This document shows, one piece after another, positions 7,066-14,895 of a DNA stretch of 18,554 nt. Positions within the stretch are counted from its first letter, which is position 1; every line of letters starts with the position of its first letter. A program made the translations under genes and the position numbers. Source of the stretch: an uncultured Desulfovibrionaceae bacterium (GTDB lineage: Bacteria > Desulfobacterota > Desulfovibrionia > Desulfovibrionales > Desulfovibrionaceae); the NCBI GenBank assembly GCA_949427775.1, contig CASQEL010000009.1, forward strand, positions 1 through 18,554, given 5' to 3'. The notes under the pieces were generated by a model. It was not told the origin of the DNA and made no database searches. It worked only from the letters and a program-made list of their open reading frames with translations.

Positions 7066-8205
7066 ATGTCACGCAGATTTGCCATTATCGGTCTGGTTGC
7101 GGGACTGTGCGCGAGTACGGTTCTGTTGGGGTTGCTGGCGGGATTCGTGCCGCAGCACGAGGGACCGGAGATTCGCCGTCGCGCCAGCAACACGGTGGTC
7201 GTCCTGCGTGCGGAAGATTTCCCCTCGCCCATTGTCGCTTCCTCCGAAGGAGGATACCGCTGGTCCGTCCGGGAAAGCGCCGTTCCCCCCGGAGCATCCG
7301 TGCCGCCCGCGTCTGCGGGAAGCACGGCCCTGCGCGAAAATGTGGTCATGTTTCTGGAGGAAGGGGTCAGCCTGCTCACCGCCGGGCATCCCAAGCTTGT
7401 GGGCAGCGATGTCGCCGCCGACGCATTTATTCCCCTCCTGCCGCTGGACGGTTCGCCCGATCATCTGTTCCTTGTGGCCGCTCCTCCGGCGGATTACGGG
7501 GAAACACTGGATATCGGCGGTCGTCCTGTGCGCTGGCTGGCCGTGCAGGATGCGGGGATACGCCGTCTGGATCCCGAATGCGATCTTTCCCATCCTGTGG
7601 CCAGTCTGCCCAGCATTCGCGAAGAACAGATCCTTCCCCTGCCGCGCATGCGCGCGTTCAACACCGGGGACACGTTTACCCGCGCCAGGCGATACAAGAA
7701 CCTGGTGGAGCGCTCCGCACGGCGTTTCGGCCTGAGTACGGATCTGGTCTACGCCATCATCCATAATGAAAGCAATTTTTCTCCCGTTCTGGTCAGTTCC
7801 CGGTCGGCCATGGGATTGATGCAGTTGCTGCCCAGCACCGCCGGGGGCGAAGTGCACAAGTTTTTGTACGGGCGTCCGGGAAAGGTGTCTTTTGCCGATC
7901 TGGCCAATCCGGAAGTCAATATTCATTACGGTACGGCGTATCTGCATCTGTTGCTCAACCGCCACCTCGGGCAGGTGCGCAACCCTGTTTCCCGCGAATA
8001 TTGCGCCGTGGCCGCCTATAACATGGGACCCAACAGATTCCTGCGCATGTTTGCTTCGGATAAAACGCAGGCTTTTGAAATCATCAATAATTTGACGCCT
8101 GAAGAAGTGTTCCGTCGGCTTACGCGGGAGCTGCCGGTAACGGAAACCCGGTTTTTCGTCGCCAAGGTGGCGCGCTCGCGGGGAGAATTTGCCGCCTTTC
8201 AGTGA
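7066..8205 (+). CDS. Membrane-anchored lytic murein transglycosylase (SLT domain, MltC-like)
   Basis: The enzyme cleaves the MurNAc-GlcNAc bond of peptidoglycan to give 1,6-anhydro ends, acting on the periplasmic side. The 379-residue product starts with a hydrophobic segment (6-28) that is an uncleaved anchor or signal sequence, with no lipobox. A middle part (about 45-200) I cannot assign precedes a C-terminal SLT domain (about 205-350). Catalytic E235 lies in IIHNESNFSP, followed by SAMGLMQLLPSTAG (247-260) and AYNMGP (317-322), the standard family motifs. The domain order (unknown N-terminal part, then SLT) is MltC-like. ATG 7066 has AAGGGAAGG upstream. It is preceded by a sigma-54 promoter and followed by a terminator, so it looks monocistronic and conditionally expressed. 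Confidence 0.92.
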   Translation: MSRRFAIIGLVAGLCASTVLLGLLAGFVPQHEGPEIRRRASNTVVVLRAEDFPSPIVASSEGGYRWSVRESAVPPGASVPPASAGSTALRENVVMFLEEGVSLLTAGHPKLVGSDVAADAFIPLLPLDGSPDHLFLVAAPPADYGETLDIGGRPVRWLAVQDAGIRRLDPECDLSHPVASLPSIREEQILPLPRMRAFNTGDTFTRARRYKNLVERSARRFGLSTDLVYAIIHNESNFSPVLVSSRSAMGLMQLLPSTAGGEVHKFLYGRPGKVSFADLANPEVNIHYGTAYLHLLLNRHLGQVRNPVSREYCAVAAYNMGPNRFLRMFASDKTQAFEIINNLTPEEVFRRLTRELPVTETRFFVAKVARSRGEFAAFQ

Positions 8206-8223
8206 CTTCGCCATTGAGTATTT

Positions 8224-8247
8224 TGTTGAAATACACTAGGGTCAACA
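8224..8247. repeat. Perfect 6-bp inverted repeat between slt and the Skp-like gene
   Basis: TGTTGA (8224-8229) and TCAACA (8242-8247) are exact reverse complements with 12 bp between them. It lies just after the transglycosylase stop and just before the terminator stem. It may be a small mRNA-end hairpin or a protein-binding site; the sequence does not tell which. Confidence 0.3.
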
Positions 8248-8248
8248 G

Positions 8249-8300
8249 CCCCGGCGGATTCGGCGTACCGTATGGACGGGCCGGTCGCCGGGGAGTTTTT
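8249..8300 (+). terminator. Probable intrinsic terminator after the lytic transglycosylase gene
   Basis: CCCCGGCG (8249-8256) pairs perfectly with CGCCGGGG (8286-8293), enclosing a 29-nt loop that can itself fold, and five Ts follow at 8296-8300. It lies 44 bp after the stop codon. The large loop is atypical, so efficiency is uncertain. Confidence 0.5.
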
Positions 8301-8371
8301 GTCGGAACACGGCGATCTTTTGTACAGAAAGAACCTTGTTGGTAATTTTGACTGAGTATACAGGAGTTTTC

Positions 8372-8989
8372 ATGCGCGTTTTTGCCTTTATCCCCGTTCT
8401 TTTGTCGGCGGCGATGCTGCTGGCCGGTTGCAATCAGCCCGAAAAATCCGCTCCTTCCGTGGCGGTTGTGGATACGGCCCGTGTCTTTCGCGACAGTGAG
8501 CCCGGCAAGGCCGGCGTCAAGTTTCTCGAATCCCTGCAGGAAAAAATGCAGGGCGAGTTGAACGCCCTGCAGGAAACCCTGCAGAAAAATCCCGAGGATC
8601 AGGCCGCGCAGCAGAAACTGCAGGAAACCTATATGAATTTCCAGCAGCGTATGGGCGCGGAGCAGCAGAACGTCATCACGCTGCTTAACGACGCCACGCA
8701 ACGTGTCCTGGACGACTACCGCAAGGAGAAGAATCTGGAAATACTCCTGACTTCCGAAGCGGCGTTGTCGTTCGACAAATCGGTGGATGTGACCAATGAC
8801 ATCATTGCTGCCTTGAACAAGCGGAAAGTGACATTCAAACCCATCGTGCCTGAGACCGCCAGGGAGCCTGCCGCGACAGCGCCCGCGACGAGCGGCGTTA
8901 AGACGATGCCCGCCCGGAATGCGACCAAGGGCGCGCCGGTCCGTAATGCCACAGCTCCCGCGCAGAACGCGACCAGGACCGGCAAATAA
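8372..8989 (+). CDS. OmpH/Skp-like periplasmic lipoprotein
   Basis: The 205-residue product has a lipoprotein signal peptide with lipobox LLAGC, so C20 would be the lipidated residue; the next residue is Asn, which fits outer-membrane sorting. Residues 28-155 resemble the OmpH/Skp family: a beta strand with VAVVDTARVF (30-39), then a glutamine-rich coiled coil (about 45-120) and a returning helix. Skp proteins are periplasmic chaperones for outer-membrane proteins, but are normally soluble, not lipidated. The tail (about 160-205) is low-complexity, rich in Ala, Pro and Thr, with three NAT motifs at 183-185, 192-194 and 199-201, and looks disordered. I start at ATG 8372, with AGGAG five bases upstream, not at the in-frame codon at 8336. 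Chaperone function is inferred. Confidence 0.82.
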   Translation: MRVFAFIPVLLSAAMLLAGCNQPEKSAPSVAVVDTARVFRDSEPGKAGVKFLESLQEKMQGELNALQETLQKNPEDQAAQQKLQETYMNFQQRMGAEQQNVITLLNDATQRVLDDYRKEKNLEILLTSEAALSFDKSVDVTNDIIAALNKRKVTFKPIVPETAREPAATAPATSGVKTMPARNATKGAPVRNATAPAQNATRTGK

Positions 8990-9009
8990 GCTCTGTAGTC
9001 CCTTTTTGC

Positions 9010-9047
9010 GCAAAGCCCCTCCGTGTACGACGCCGGAGGGGCTTTGC
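9010..9047. terminator. Bidirectional hairpin between convergent genes
   Basis: A perfect 14-bp GC-rich stem (9010-9023 with 9034-9047) encloses a 10-nt loop. It lies 20 bp after the lipoprotein stop and about 100 bp after the end of the convergent racemase gene. A real T-tract is missing on either side, though the stem foot carries CTTTGCGTT. It probably terminates transcription from one or both sides. Confidence 0.55.
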
Positions 9048-9147
9048 GTTGGGAAAACGTGCTGCCCGTGTGAGGAAATACCGTTCCGCGTCCGGCGATG
9101 CCGGAAACGCGGACAGGGCGCGAATGCAGGGAGGGACGAACGGCGTC

Positions 9148-9840
9148 TCAATCCTGCAGCGCGTACAGCGCGGCGCTTTCCGCGTGGATGGCCGTGGTGT
9201 CGAACAGCGGCGTGGAGGTGTCCTGCCGGGAGACGAGCATGCCTATTTCCGTGCACCCCAGGATGATGCCCTGCGCGCCCTCCGCTGCCAGCTTGTCCAT
9301 GATGGCCAGAAAACGCCGCTTCGCCGCCGCGCTGATGATGCCCAGGCACAGTTCCTGAAAAATAGTCGTATTAATGAATTCCCGATCCGTCGCGTCCGGG
9401 ATCAGCACGCTGATGCCTTTCGCGGTCAATCTGTTTTTGTAGAAATCCTGCTCCATGGTGTACTTCGTGCCCAACAGGGCCACCGTATGCAGATCGGCCC
9501 GCAGCAGCGCCGCGGCGGTGACTTCGGCAATGTGGATCAGGGGAATGGAAACGGCGCTCTGCACCTGTTCGGCCACTTTGTGCATCGTGTTGGTGCAGAT
9601 GAGCAGGCAATCCGCTCCGGCCCCTTCCAAACGCCGAGCGGCGTCGGCCAGGATTTCGCCGCTTTTTTCCCATGCGCCGTCGGCCTGACAGGTTTCTATT
9701 TCCTGAAAATCCACGCTGTACAGCAGGCATTTGGCGGAGTGCAGGCCGCCGAGGCGCTCTTTGATCACCGTGTTCAGAATATGGTAATATCCCACGGTGC
9801 TTTCCCAACTCATGCCGCCGATAAGCCCTATGGTTTTCAT
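9148..9840 (-). CDS. Aspartate/glutamate racemase family protein
   Basis: This is a PLP-independent amino-acid racemase of the Asp/Glu/hydantoin family, 230 residues long. Both catalytic cysteines are present: C82 in the first-half motif ICTNTMHK and C196 in the second-half motif GIILGCTEIG, giving the expected two-base mechanism. The start GLIGGMSWEST (5-15) is typical of the aspartate racemase / YgeA branch rather than of MurI glutamate racemase. The likely substrate is L-aspartate or L-glutamate, but specificity needs assay. ATG 9840 has AAAGGA upstream. It stands alone on the minus strand, separated from gap by a terminator. Together with alr it gives two unrelated racemases in the window. 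Confidence 0.9.
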   Translation of the reverse strand: MKTIGLIGGMSWESTVGYYHILNTVIKERLGGLHSAKCLLYSVDFQEIETCQADGAWEKSGEILADAARRLEGAGADCLLICTNTMHKVAEQVQSAVSIPLIHIAEVTAAALLRADLHTVALLGTKYTMEQDFYKNRLTAKGISVLIPDATDREFINTTIFQELCLGIISAAAKRRFLAIMDKLAAEGAQGIILGCTEIGMLVSRQDTSTPLFDTTAIHAESAALYALQD

Positions 9841-9982
9841 TGAAATGTCCTTTGGAATCCGTCGGTTTTTTTTACGGCGCGCTTGAAGCGGGAGACCTCA
9901 ATCCATCCGCTGTGCCCGGAACATGCGGCAACGCGGCGCCGCCCTGTTGTGTCCGTCTGCCCGCGTTGACGCAAGCGGGACG

Positions 9983-10014
9983 AAAAGCGGCCTCCGGCCT
10001 GCGCCGGAAGCCGC
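9983..10014 (-). terminator. Intrinsic terminator downstream of gap
   Basis: Read on the minus strand, a 12-bp GC-rich stem with one C-A mismatch (10014-10003 pairing with 9998-9987) and a 4-nt loop is followed by four Ts (9986-9983). It lies about 50 bp after the gap stop codon. The T-tract is short but the location is right. Confidence 0.55.
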
Positions 10015-10065
10015 GTAAAACCTCTTTGCTCCCGATGAGGAGGAGCACACGCCGGCAGGGCTTCG

Positions 10066-11067
10066 TCAGCAGTCCTTACCGACCATTTGCAGCAGGCGGA
10101 CCAGCTGGTTGGTGAATCCGGCTTCGTTGTCGTACCAGATGATGATCTTGGCCAGATGCTGATCGATGACCATGGTGCTCATGGCGTCCACCACGCCGCC
10201 GTACGTGCTGCCTTCATAGTCCACGGACACGAGCGGCTCTTCGGAATATCCCATGTTGTCCTTGAGAGCGCCTTCGGCCGCGGCTTTGATGGTCGCGTTG
10301 ACCTGGGCCGTGTCGCAGGCTTTTTCCAACTCGCAGGTGAAATCCACCAGGGACACGTTGGGCGTGGGCACGCGCACGGCCATGCCGTCCAGTTTGCCTT
10401 TGAGAGAGGGAATGACCAGAGCCGTGGCCTTGGCCGCGCCGGTGGTGGTGGGAATCATGGACACGCAGGCCGCGCGGGCGCGGCGCAGATCCTTGTGGGA
10501 GCCGTCCAGAATGCGCTGGCTCATGGTGTAGGAATGAATGGTGGTCATGAGGCCGTGCCGGATGCCGAAGGCGTCGTGCAGGGTCTTGGCCACCGGGGCC
10601 AGGCAGTTGGTGGTGCAGGATGCCGCCGAAACGACGTCGTGCCTGCCGCCTTCGTACATCTCCTGGTTGACGCCCATGACCACGGTCAGGTCGGCGTCTT
10701 TGCAGGGAGCGCTGATGACCACCTTGCGGGCGCCGCAGGTCAGATGCTGCGCCAGTCCCGCCCGATCCTTGATGGTGCCGGAAGTTTCCACGGCCAGGGA
10801 GACGCCCAGTTCCTTCCACCGCCATTCACCGACCTTGTTGCGGGTGACGGGGATATGTTTCCCGTTGATGATCAGGCCATCGTCGTTGTAATCGACGGCG
10901 CCGCGAAACGTGCCGTGGCTGGAGTCATATTTGAATAAATGGGCCAGAGACGCATTGTCGGCGCGAGCATTGATCGCGCCGATGCGCAACGTGTCGTCGG
11001 AGGCCAGCAAGCGCACCAGATATCGGCCGATGCGTCCGAAACCATTGATGCCGATGGTGACAGCCAT
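10066..11067 (-). CDS. gap: Glyceraldehyde-3-phosphate dehydrogenase
   Basis: This is cytosolic phosphorylating GAPDH of glycolysis and gluconeogenesis. The 333-residue length is standard. The Rossmann motif INGFGRIGR (7-15) starts the NAD(P) domain. The active-site block SAASCTTNCLAP (147-158) contains catalytic C151, with partner H178 in TTIHSYT. The C-terminal WYDNEAGF (311-318) is the family signature. The residue after the second strand is N33 in INARAD rather than the Asp common in strictly NAD-dependent enzymes, so cofactor choice is open. ATG 11067 has AAGGAG nine bases upstream. It follows fba by 41 bp in the same direction, making an fba-gap glycolytic pair. Confidence 0.97.
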   Translation of the reverse strand: MAVTIGINGFGRIGRYLVRLLASDDTLRIGAINARADNASLAHLFKYDSSHGTFRGAVDYNDDGLIINGKHIPVTRNKVGEWRWKELGVSLAVETSGTIKDRAGLAQHLTCGARKVVISAPCKDADLTVVMGVNQEMYEGGRHDVVSAASCTTNCLAPVAKTLHDAFGIRHGLMTTIHSYTMSQRILDGSHKDLRRARAACVSMIPTTTGAAKATALVIPSLKGKLDGMAVRVPTPNVSLVDFTCELEKACDTAQVNATIKAAAEGALKDNMGYSEEPLVSVDYEGSTYGGVVDAMSTMVIDQHLAKIIIWYDNEAGFTNQLVRLLQMVGKDC

Positions 11068-11108
11068 ACAAAATGCTCCTTCTGCGGGGTAGGTGGGCCT
11101 GGAAGTGC

Positions 11109-12032
11109 CTAGGCTTTGCCGGAAGCGCCCATGACGTCGCGGATTTTATGGGCGACCATGGCTTTGACGGCCTCGCGCGCGGGGCCGAGATAGCTGCGGG
11201 GGTCGAACTGTTCGGGATGCTCTGTGAAATACTTGCGGACGCTGGCGGTAAGGGCCAGGCGGATGTCCGTATCGACGTTGATTTTGCACACGGCCATGGC
11301 GGCCGCCTTGCGCAGCATGTCTTCAGGCACGCCCTGGGCGTCGCCCACGTTGCCGCCGTAGGCGTTGCACATTTTGACGAATTCCGCGGGCACGCTGGAT
11401 GCGCCGTGCAGCACCAGAGGGAATCCGGGCAGCTTGGCGGCGATCTTTTCCAGACGGGGAAAGTCAAGCTTGGCTTCGCCCTTGAATTTGTAGGCGCCGT
11501 GGCTCGTGCCGATGGCGACGGCCAGGGAGTCGCATCCGGTGCGCCGCACAAACTCCACAGCCTCGTCAGGGTCGGTATAGACGTGATCGGCGGAGGAGAC
11601 ATGTTCCTCCACACCGGCCAGTTTGCCCAGTTCGGCTTCCACCCACACTCCCCTGGGGTGGGCATATTCCACCACCTGTTTGGTCATGGCGATGTTTTCC
11701 TCGAAGGGCAGATGCGAGCCGTCGATCATCACCGAGGTGAAACCGCCGTCGATGCAGTCCCTGCACATTTCAAACGAAGGACCGTGGTCCAGGTGCACCA
11801 CGACCGGCACGTCGCTCTCGTCCAGAGCGGCCTCCACCAGCTTCATGATGTATTTCTGTCCGGCGTACTTGCGGGCTCCGGCGGAAACCTGAAGAATGAC
11901 GGGAGCTTTCTCTTCCGCCGCGGCCTGCATGATGCCCTGGATGATTTCCATGTTGTTTACGTTAAAGGCGCCGATGGCGTAGCCTCCCCGATAGGCGCGC
12001 TCAAACATGTCTTTGGGTCCGATCAGCGGCAT
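11109..12032 (-). CDS. fba: Class II fructose-bisphosphate aldolase
   Basis: This zinc-dependent enzyme interconverts fructose 1,6-bisphosphate with dihydroxyacetone phosphate and glyceraldehyde 3-phosphate, the substrate of the neighbouring gap. The 307-residue product has the catalytic/zinc block VVHLDHGPS (78-86) with D82 and H83, IDGSHLPFEEN (103-113), E133-containing VEAELGKLAG, H178 in AIGTSHGAYK and H209 in LVLHGASSVP. The N-terminal GAFNVNN (21-27) is typical. The start ATG 12032 is fixed by an excellent binding site, AAGGAGGATGCC, immediately upstream; the frame stays open 30 codons further back but crosses a leader hairpin. gap begins 41 bp after its stop. The length fits the shorter class II type (GatY/Gram-positive Fba-like) rather than the about 350-residue E. 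coli FbaA type. Confidence 0.95.
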   Translation of the reverse strand: MPLIGPKDMFERAYRGGYAIGAFNVNNMEIIQGIMQAAAEEKAPVILQVSAGARKYAGQKYIMKLVEAALDESDVPVVVHLDHGPSFEMCRDCIDGGFTSVMIDGSHLPFEENIAMTKQVVEYAHPRGVWVEAELGKLAGVEEHVSSADHVYTDPDEAVEFVRRTGCDSLAVAIGTSHGAYKFKGEAKLDFPRLEKIAAKLPGFPLVLHGASSVPAEFVKMCNAYGGNVGDAQGVPEDMLRKAAAMAVCKINVDTDIRLALTASVRKYFTEHPEQFDPRSYLGPAREAVKAMVAHKIRDVMGASGKA

Positions 12033-12092
12033 GGCATCCTCCTTGAATATTTTAAGATATACTGTTGTAGTTCGTGCTCTGCCGCTGCGGCC

Positions 12093-12120
12093 GCGCCGCT
12101 GCTGTGAAAGCAGGCGGCGC
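12093..12120 (-). other. Strong hairpin in the fba leader / surE 3' region
   Basis: Positions 12093-12103 pair with 12109-12120 (11 bp, one bulged base at 12114) around a 5-nt loop. No T-tract follows on the minus strand. It lies 60 bp upstream of the fba start and about 115 bp downstream of the surE stop, so it may be a 5' leader structure, an RNA-processing signal or a T-less terminator. Confidence 0.4.
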
Positions 12121-12233
12121 ATGCTCCGCGAACCGGATACGGCAGTGCTTTTGTACTCTATAGGACCAAAACTACCTGAACACCATATAAAAGGAAAGTA
12201 AAATTTCTTGAATGATTGTTCCCTGTTACAGAA

Positions 12234-12998
12234 TTATTGCAGGGAGGCCAGGTTCATGTCCTCCAATGTGGCCAGACTTTCCCTGTCCGTGAAGTCGAAG
12301 CGCAGGGGCGTCATGGTGATGTGTCCTTTGCTGAGCAGCGCCCGATCCGAGGCCGCGTTGACCTGTTCGGGAGGAATGACGCCCGTCAGCCACCAGTAGC
12401 GCGAGCCGCGAGGATCCAGGCGTTCGTCATAATCGTCTTTCCACACGGCCGTGGTCTGGGGGCAGATGCGCAGAGGGCGGGTGTTCGCCATGGGACGATC
12501 GGGATAGTTGACGTTGATCACGCAACGCGGCGGCAGACGCTTCCATGCCAGGCGCGGCGCCAACGCGGCGGCATGGCGGGCCTGCTCCGAGAGATCCGCG
12601 GGGCGGAAACCGTCATACGACACCGCCATGGCCGGAAATCCGGAGTGGGCGGCCTCCGTGGCGGCGGCCACCGTGCCGGAATACAGAATGTCCGGCCCCA
12701 CGTTGGGACCGGCGTTGATGCCGGAGATCACCATATCCGGCGGTTCCGGAAGCAGTTGGGACAAGGCCAGTTTCACGCAGTCCGTGGGCGTGCCGTGCAC
12801 GCCCAGACCTTCAAAGCCTGTTTCCCGGATTTCTTTGACCCGCAGAGGCTGAAATACGGTCAGCGAATGGCCCACGGCGGACTGTTCCGTCATGGGCGCG
12901 ACCACATGCACCGTATGGCCCGCCTCGGTCAGCGCCGCGTATATGGCGCGCAATCCCACAGCGTGTATGCCGTCGTCGTTGGTCAGGAGCATCTTCAT
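12234..12998 (-). CDS. surE: 5'/3'-nucleotidase SurE
   Basis: SurE is a metal-dependent phosphatase of nucleoside 5'- and 3'-monophosphates and short polyphosphate, linked to stationary-phase survival. The 254-residue product begins with the defining LLTNDDGIHAVGL (4-16), giving metal ligands D8 and D9, followed by S40 in TEQSAVGHSLT and N95 in ISGINAGPNVG. GTPTDCVKLAL (69-79) is also a family motif. I chose ATG 12998, with AAAGG nine bases upstream; ATG 12992 two codons later is a possible alternative, and a 56-codon upstream extension has no support. It lies 201 bp upstream of fba on the same strand and diverges from the exoribonuclease-like gene with 194 bp between them. Confidence 0.95.
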   Translation of the reverse strand: MKMLLTNDDGIHAVGLRAIYAALTEAGHTVHVVAPMTEQSAVGHSLTVFQPLRVKEIRETGFEGLGVHGTPTDCVKLALSQLLPEPPDMVISGINAGPNVGPDILYSGTVAAATEAAHSGFPAMAVSYDGFRPADLSEQARHAAALAPRLAWKRLPPRCVINVNYPDRPMANTRPLRICPQTTAVWKDDYDERLDPRGSRYWWLTGVIPPEQVNAASDRALLSKGHITMTPLRFDFTDRESLATLEDMNLASLQ

Positions 12999-13192
12999 TT
13001 GACAAGACCTTTGAAAGAAGGAAAGCTGAATGCGGTTCTTTTTGCGCAACGTCCCGGTCGGCCGCGCGTCGCGCATGCGGCCTGCCCGCTCGCGGAACCG
13101 GTTTTTGCCAACATTCCCGCTGCGGGGAGCATATGCTTCATCGGGCGGATGCCGACAAAGAAGCACGCCCCGCGCGTTGCATTGGGTGATAC

Positions 13193-14254
13193 ATGGAAAG
13201 ACGACAATCCGTCAAAGATATTGGCCCGGCCGACGAGGTGCGGTCGACCTTTCTCATCGGCGCCGCCGCGCTCCAGCAATCGCGCAACGGTCCGTTCTGG
13301 CGGCTGGAGCTGCGTGACGCCACGGGCACGGTGGACGCCAAGATCTGGAGCCCTCTGAGCCAGGAGTTCGCCAGTCTGGCGCCGGGACAGATGGTGGCGG
13401 TGGAAGGGCGTTCCGGCGTGTTCCGGGAACAGGTGCAGATCACGGTGGAGCGCATGCGTCTGCTGTCCGAGGCTGAGCAGGCGGCGCTGGATCTCGGGGA
13501 TTTTCTGCCCGCCAGTTCCCGCCCGGCGCAGGAAATGCTGGACGAGCTGCTGGCGCTGTGCAAGCGCGAACTCACCTATACGCCGTGGCGCAAATTCGCG
13601 CTTTCCGTATTCAGGGATGAGGCCATCCGTTCCCTGCTGCTGACGGCCCCGGCCGCCAAGGGCGTGCACCACGCCTACGTGGGGGGGCTGTTGGAACATA
13701 CCTTGTCCGTGGCGCAACTGGCATTGCGCATCGCCGATCACTATCCGGACCTGGATCGCCAGACGCTGCTGGTCGGAGCCGTATTCCACGACATCGGCAA
13801 AATATGGGAGTTCACGGGCGGGCTCGTCAACGACTACACGGACGAGGGGCGCCTGCTCGGGCATATGGAACTGGCGCTGGAGCGGCTGGCGCCGTTTCTG
13901 GCCAGGTCCGGTCTGGAGCCGGAGTTGATCCGGCACTTCAAACACCTGATTCTCAGCCATCACGGGACTCCGGAGTTCGGGGCGGCGCGCCTGCCCCAGA
14001 CGCCGGAAGCTCTGGCCCTGCACTACGCCGACAATCTGGACGCCAAAATGGCGCAATGCCGTTCCCTGTTCGAAGGATGGGCCGAGGATCAGACCGGCTG
14101 GACCGCCTATCAACCCACACTGGGGCGATTCCTGCACCGGCCCGTGCATACGCCTCTGCCCAAGGAAACGTCCCGCCCGGAAAAGGCGGCCCGTACGCGC
14201 AAAGCAGTTCAGCCTGCGTTGGAGGATCAATGTTTATTACTTTTGAAGGCATAG
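13193..14254 (+). CDS. OB-fold plus HD-domain protein, YhaM-like 3'-5' exoribonuclease
   Basis: The 353-residue product has an N-terminal nucleic-acid-binding OB fold (about 15-92; GPFWRLELRDATGTVDAKIW at 33-52) and a C-terminal HD-superfamily phosphohydrolase domain (about 155-290). Metal-binding residues are visible: H159-H160, H169 in LLEHTLSV, the H199-D200 pair in VFHDIGK, H256-H257 in ILSHHGTPE and D280 in HYADNLDAK. This architecture is that of YhaM, a 3'-5' exoribonuclease best known from Firmicutes; enzymatic activity here is inferred. The last about 40 residues are basic and probably disordered. A TGA stop six bases before ATG 13193 limits the start; the binding site is weak. The 3' end overlaps tmk by 25 bp, so it leads a coupled operon. 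Confidence 0.87.
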   Translation: MERRQSVKDIGPADEVRSTFLIGAAALQQSRNGPFWRLELRDATGTVDAKIWSPLSQEFASLAPGQMVAVEGRSGVFREQVQITVERMRLLSEAEQAALDLGDFLPASSRPAQEMLDELLALCKRELTYTPWRKFALSVFRDEAIRSLLLTAPAAKGVHHAYVGGLLEHTLSVAQLALRIADHYPDLDRQTLLVGAVFHDIGKIWEFTGGLVNDYTDEGRLLGHMELALERLAPFLARSGLEPELIRHFKHLILSHHGTPEFGAARLPQTPEALALHYADNLDAKMAQCRSLFEGWAEDQTGWTAYQPTLGRFLHRPVHTPLPKETSRPEKAARTRKAVQPALEDQCLLLLKA

Positions 14255-14883
14255 AAGGGGCGGGCAAATCCACGGCCCAGCGCCTGCTGGCCGACCATCT
14301 TCAGAATAAAGGGTATACAGTCTGCACGACGCGCGAGCCCGGCGGCTGTTCGCTGGGGCGCAGGCTCCGCGCCGTGTTGCTGGACGCCCGGACCACAGGG
14401 CTGCGCAGCAAGGCGGAGCTGTTCCTGTTTCTGGCGGATCGCGCCCAACATGTGGGCGAAGTCATCCGACCGGCTTTGGACGAAGGGCAGATCGTGCTCT
14501 GTGACCGTTATGTGGATTCCACCGTCGCCTATCAGGGCTACGGCCGGGGCATGGACACGGACCAGCTGGTGGCGGTGAATAACCTCGCCATCGGCGGCCT
14601 GTGGCCGCATCTGACGTTGTTGCTGGACCTGCCCCCGGAGATGGGGCTGATACGCGCCGGACAGCGCAACAAAGAGGAAGGAACGGTTATTTCCGAAGGC
14701 CGTTTCGAGTCAGAGAGTTTGACGTTCCATACGCGGGTCCGCGAGGGGTATCTGGAGCGGGCTGCCGGGGAACCGGATCGCTTCGCCATCATCGACGCTT
14801 CCTGCCCGCCTGAAGACGTGCTGCTGCAATGCGTGTCCGCTGTGGAGGCCAAGCTGCGGGAATTCGGCCGGGTGGTGGAGTAA
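14230..14883 (+). CDS. tmk: Thymidylate kinase
   Basis: The enzyme phosphorylates dTMP to dTDP with ATP, an essential cytosolic step in dTTP synthesis. The 217-residue product is of normal length. It has the P-loop FEGIEGAGKST (5-15), REPGG (35-39), the DRY motif at 92-94 (CDRYVDSTVAYQG) and a LID segment at about 142-160. The real start is ATG 14230 with GGAGGATCA directly in front; the same frame stays open far upstream only because of base composition. The gene overlaps the end of the YhaM-like gene by 25 bp, and the next gene begins 12 bp after its stop. Confidence 0.96.
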   Translation: MFITFEGIEGAGKSTAQRLLADHLQNKGYTVCTTREPGGCSLGRRLRAVLLDARTTGLRSKAELFLFLADRAQHVGEVIRPALDEGQIVLCDRYVDSTVAYQGYGRGMDTDQLVAVNNLAIGGLWPHLTLLLDLPPEMGLIRAGQRNKEEGTVISEGRFESESLTFHTRVREGYLERAAGEPDRFAIIDASCPPEDVLLQCVSAVEAKLREFGRVVE

Positions 14884-14895
14884 CGGAGGTACGCC

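Noticed and set aside
8336..8362. TTGTTG and TATACA as promoter of the Skp-like gene
   Set aside because: The spacing is 15 bp and the transcript would start almost on the ribosome binding site, so it is unlikely to work as a normal promoter.
9049..9843. Plus-strand open frame opposite the racemase gene
   Set aside because: The minus strand encodes both catalytic cysteine motifs of an Asp/Glu racemase; the plus frame is its shadow.
13255..14229. Upstream extension of the tmk frame inside the YhaM-like gene
   Set aside because: The P-loop begins a few residues after ATG 14230, which has GGAGG directly upstream; the upstream part is an out-of-frame reading of the OB/HD gene.
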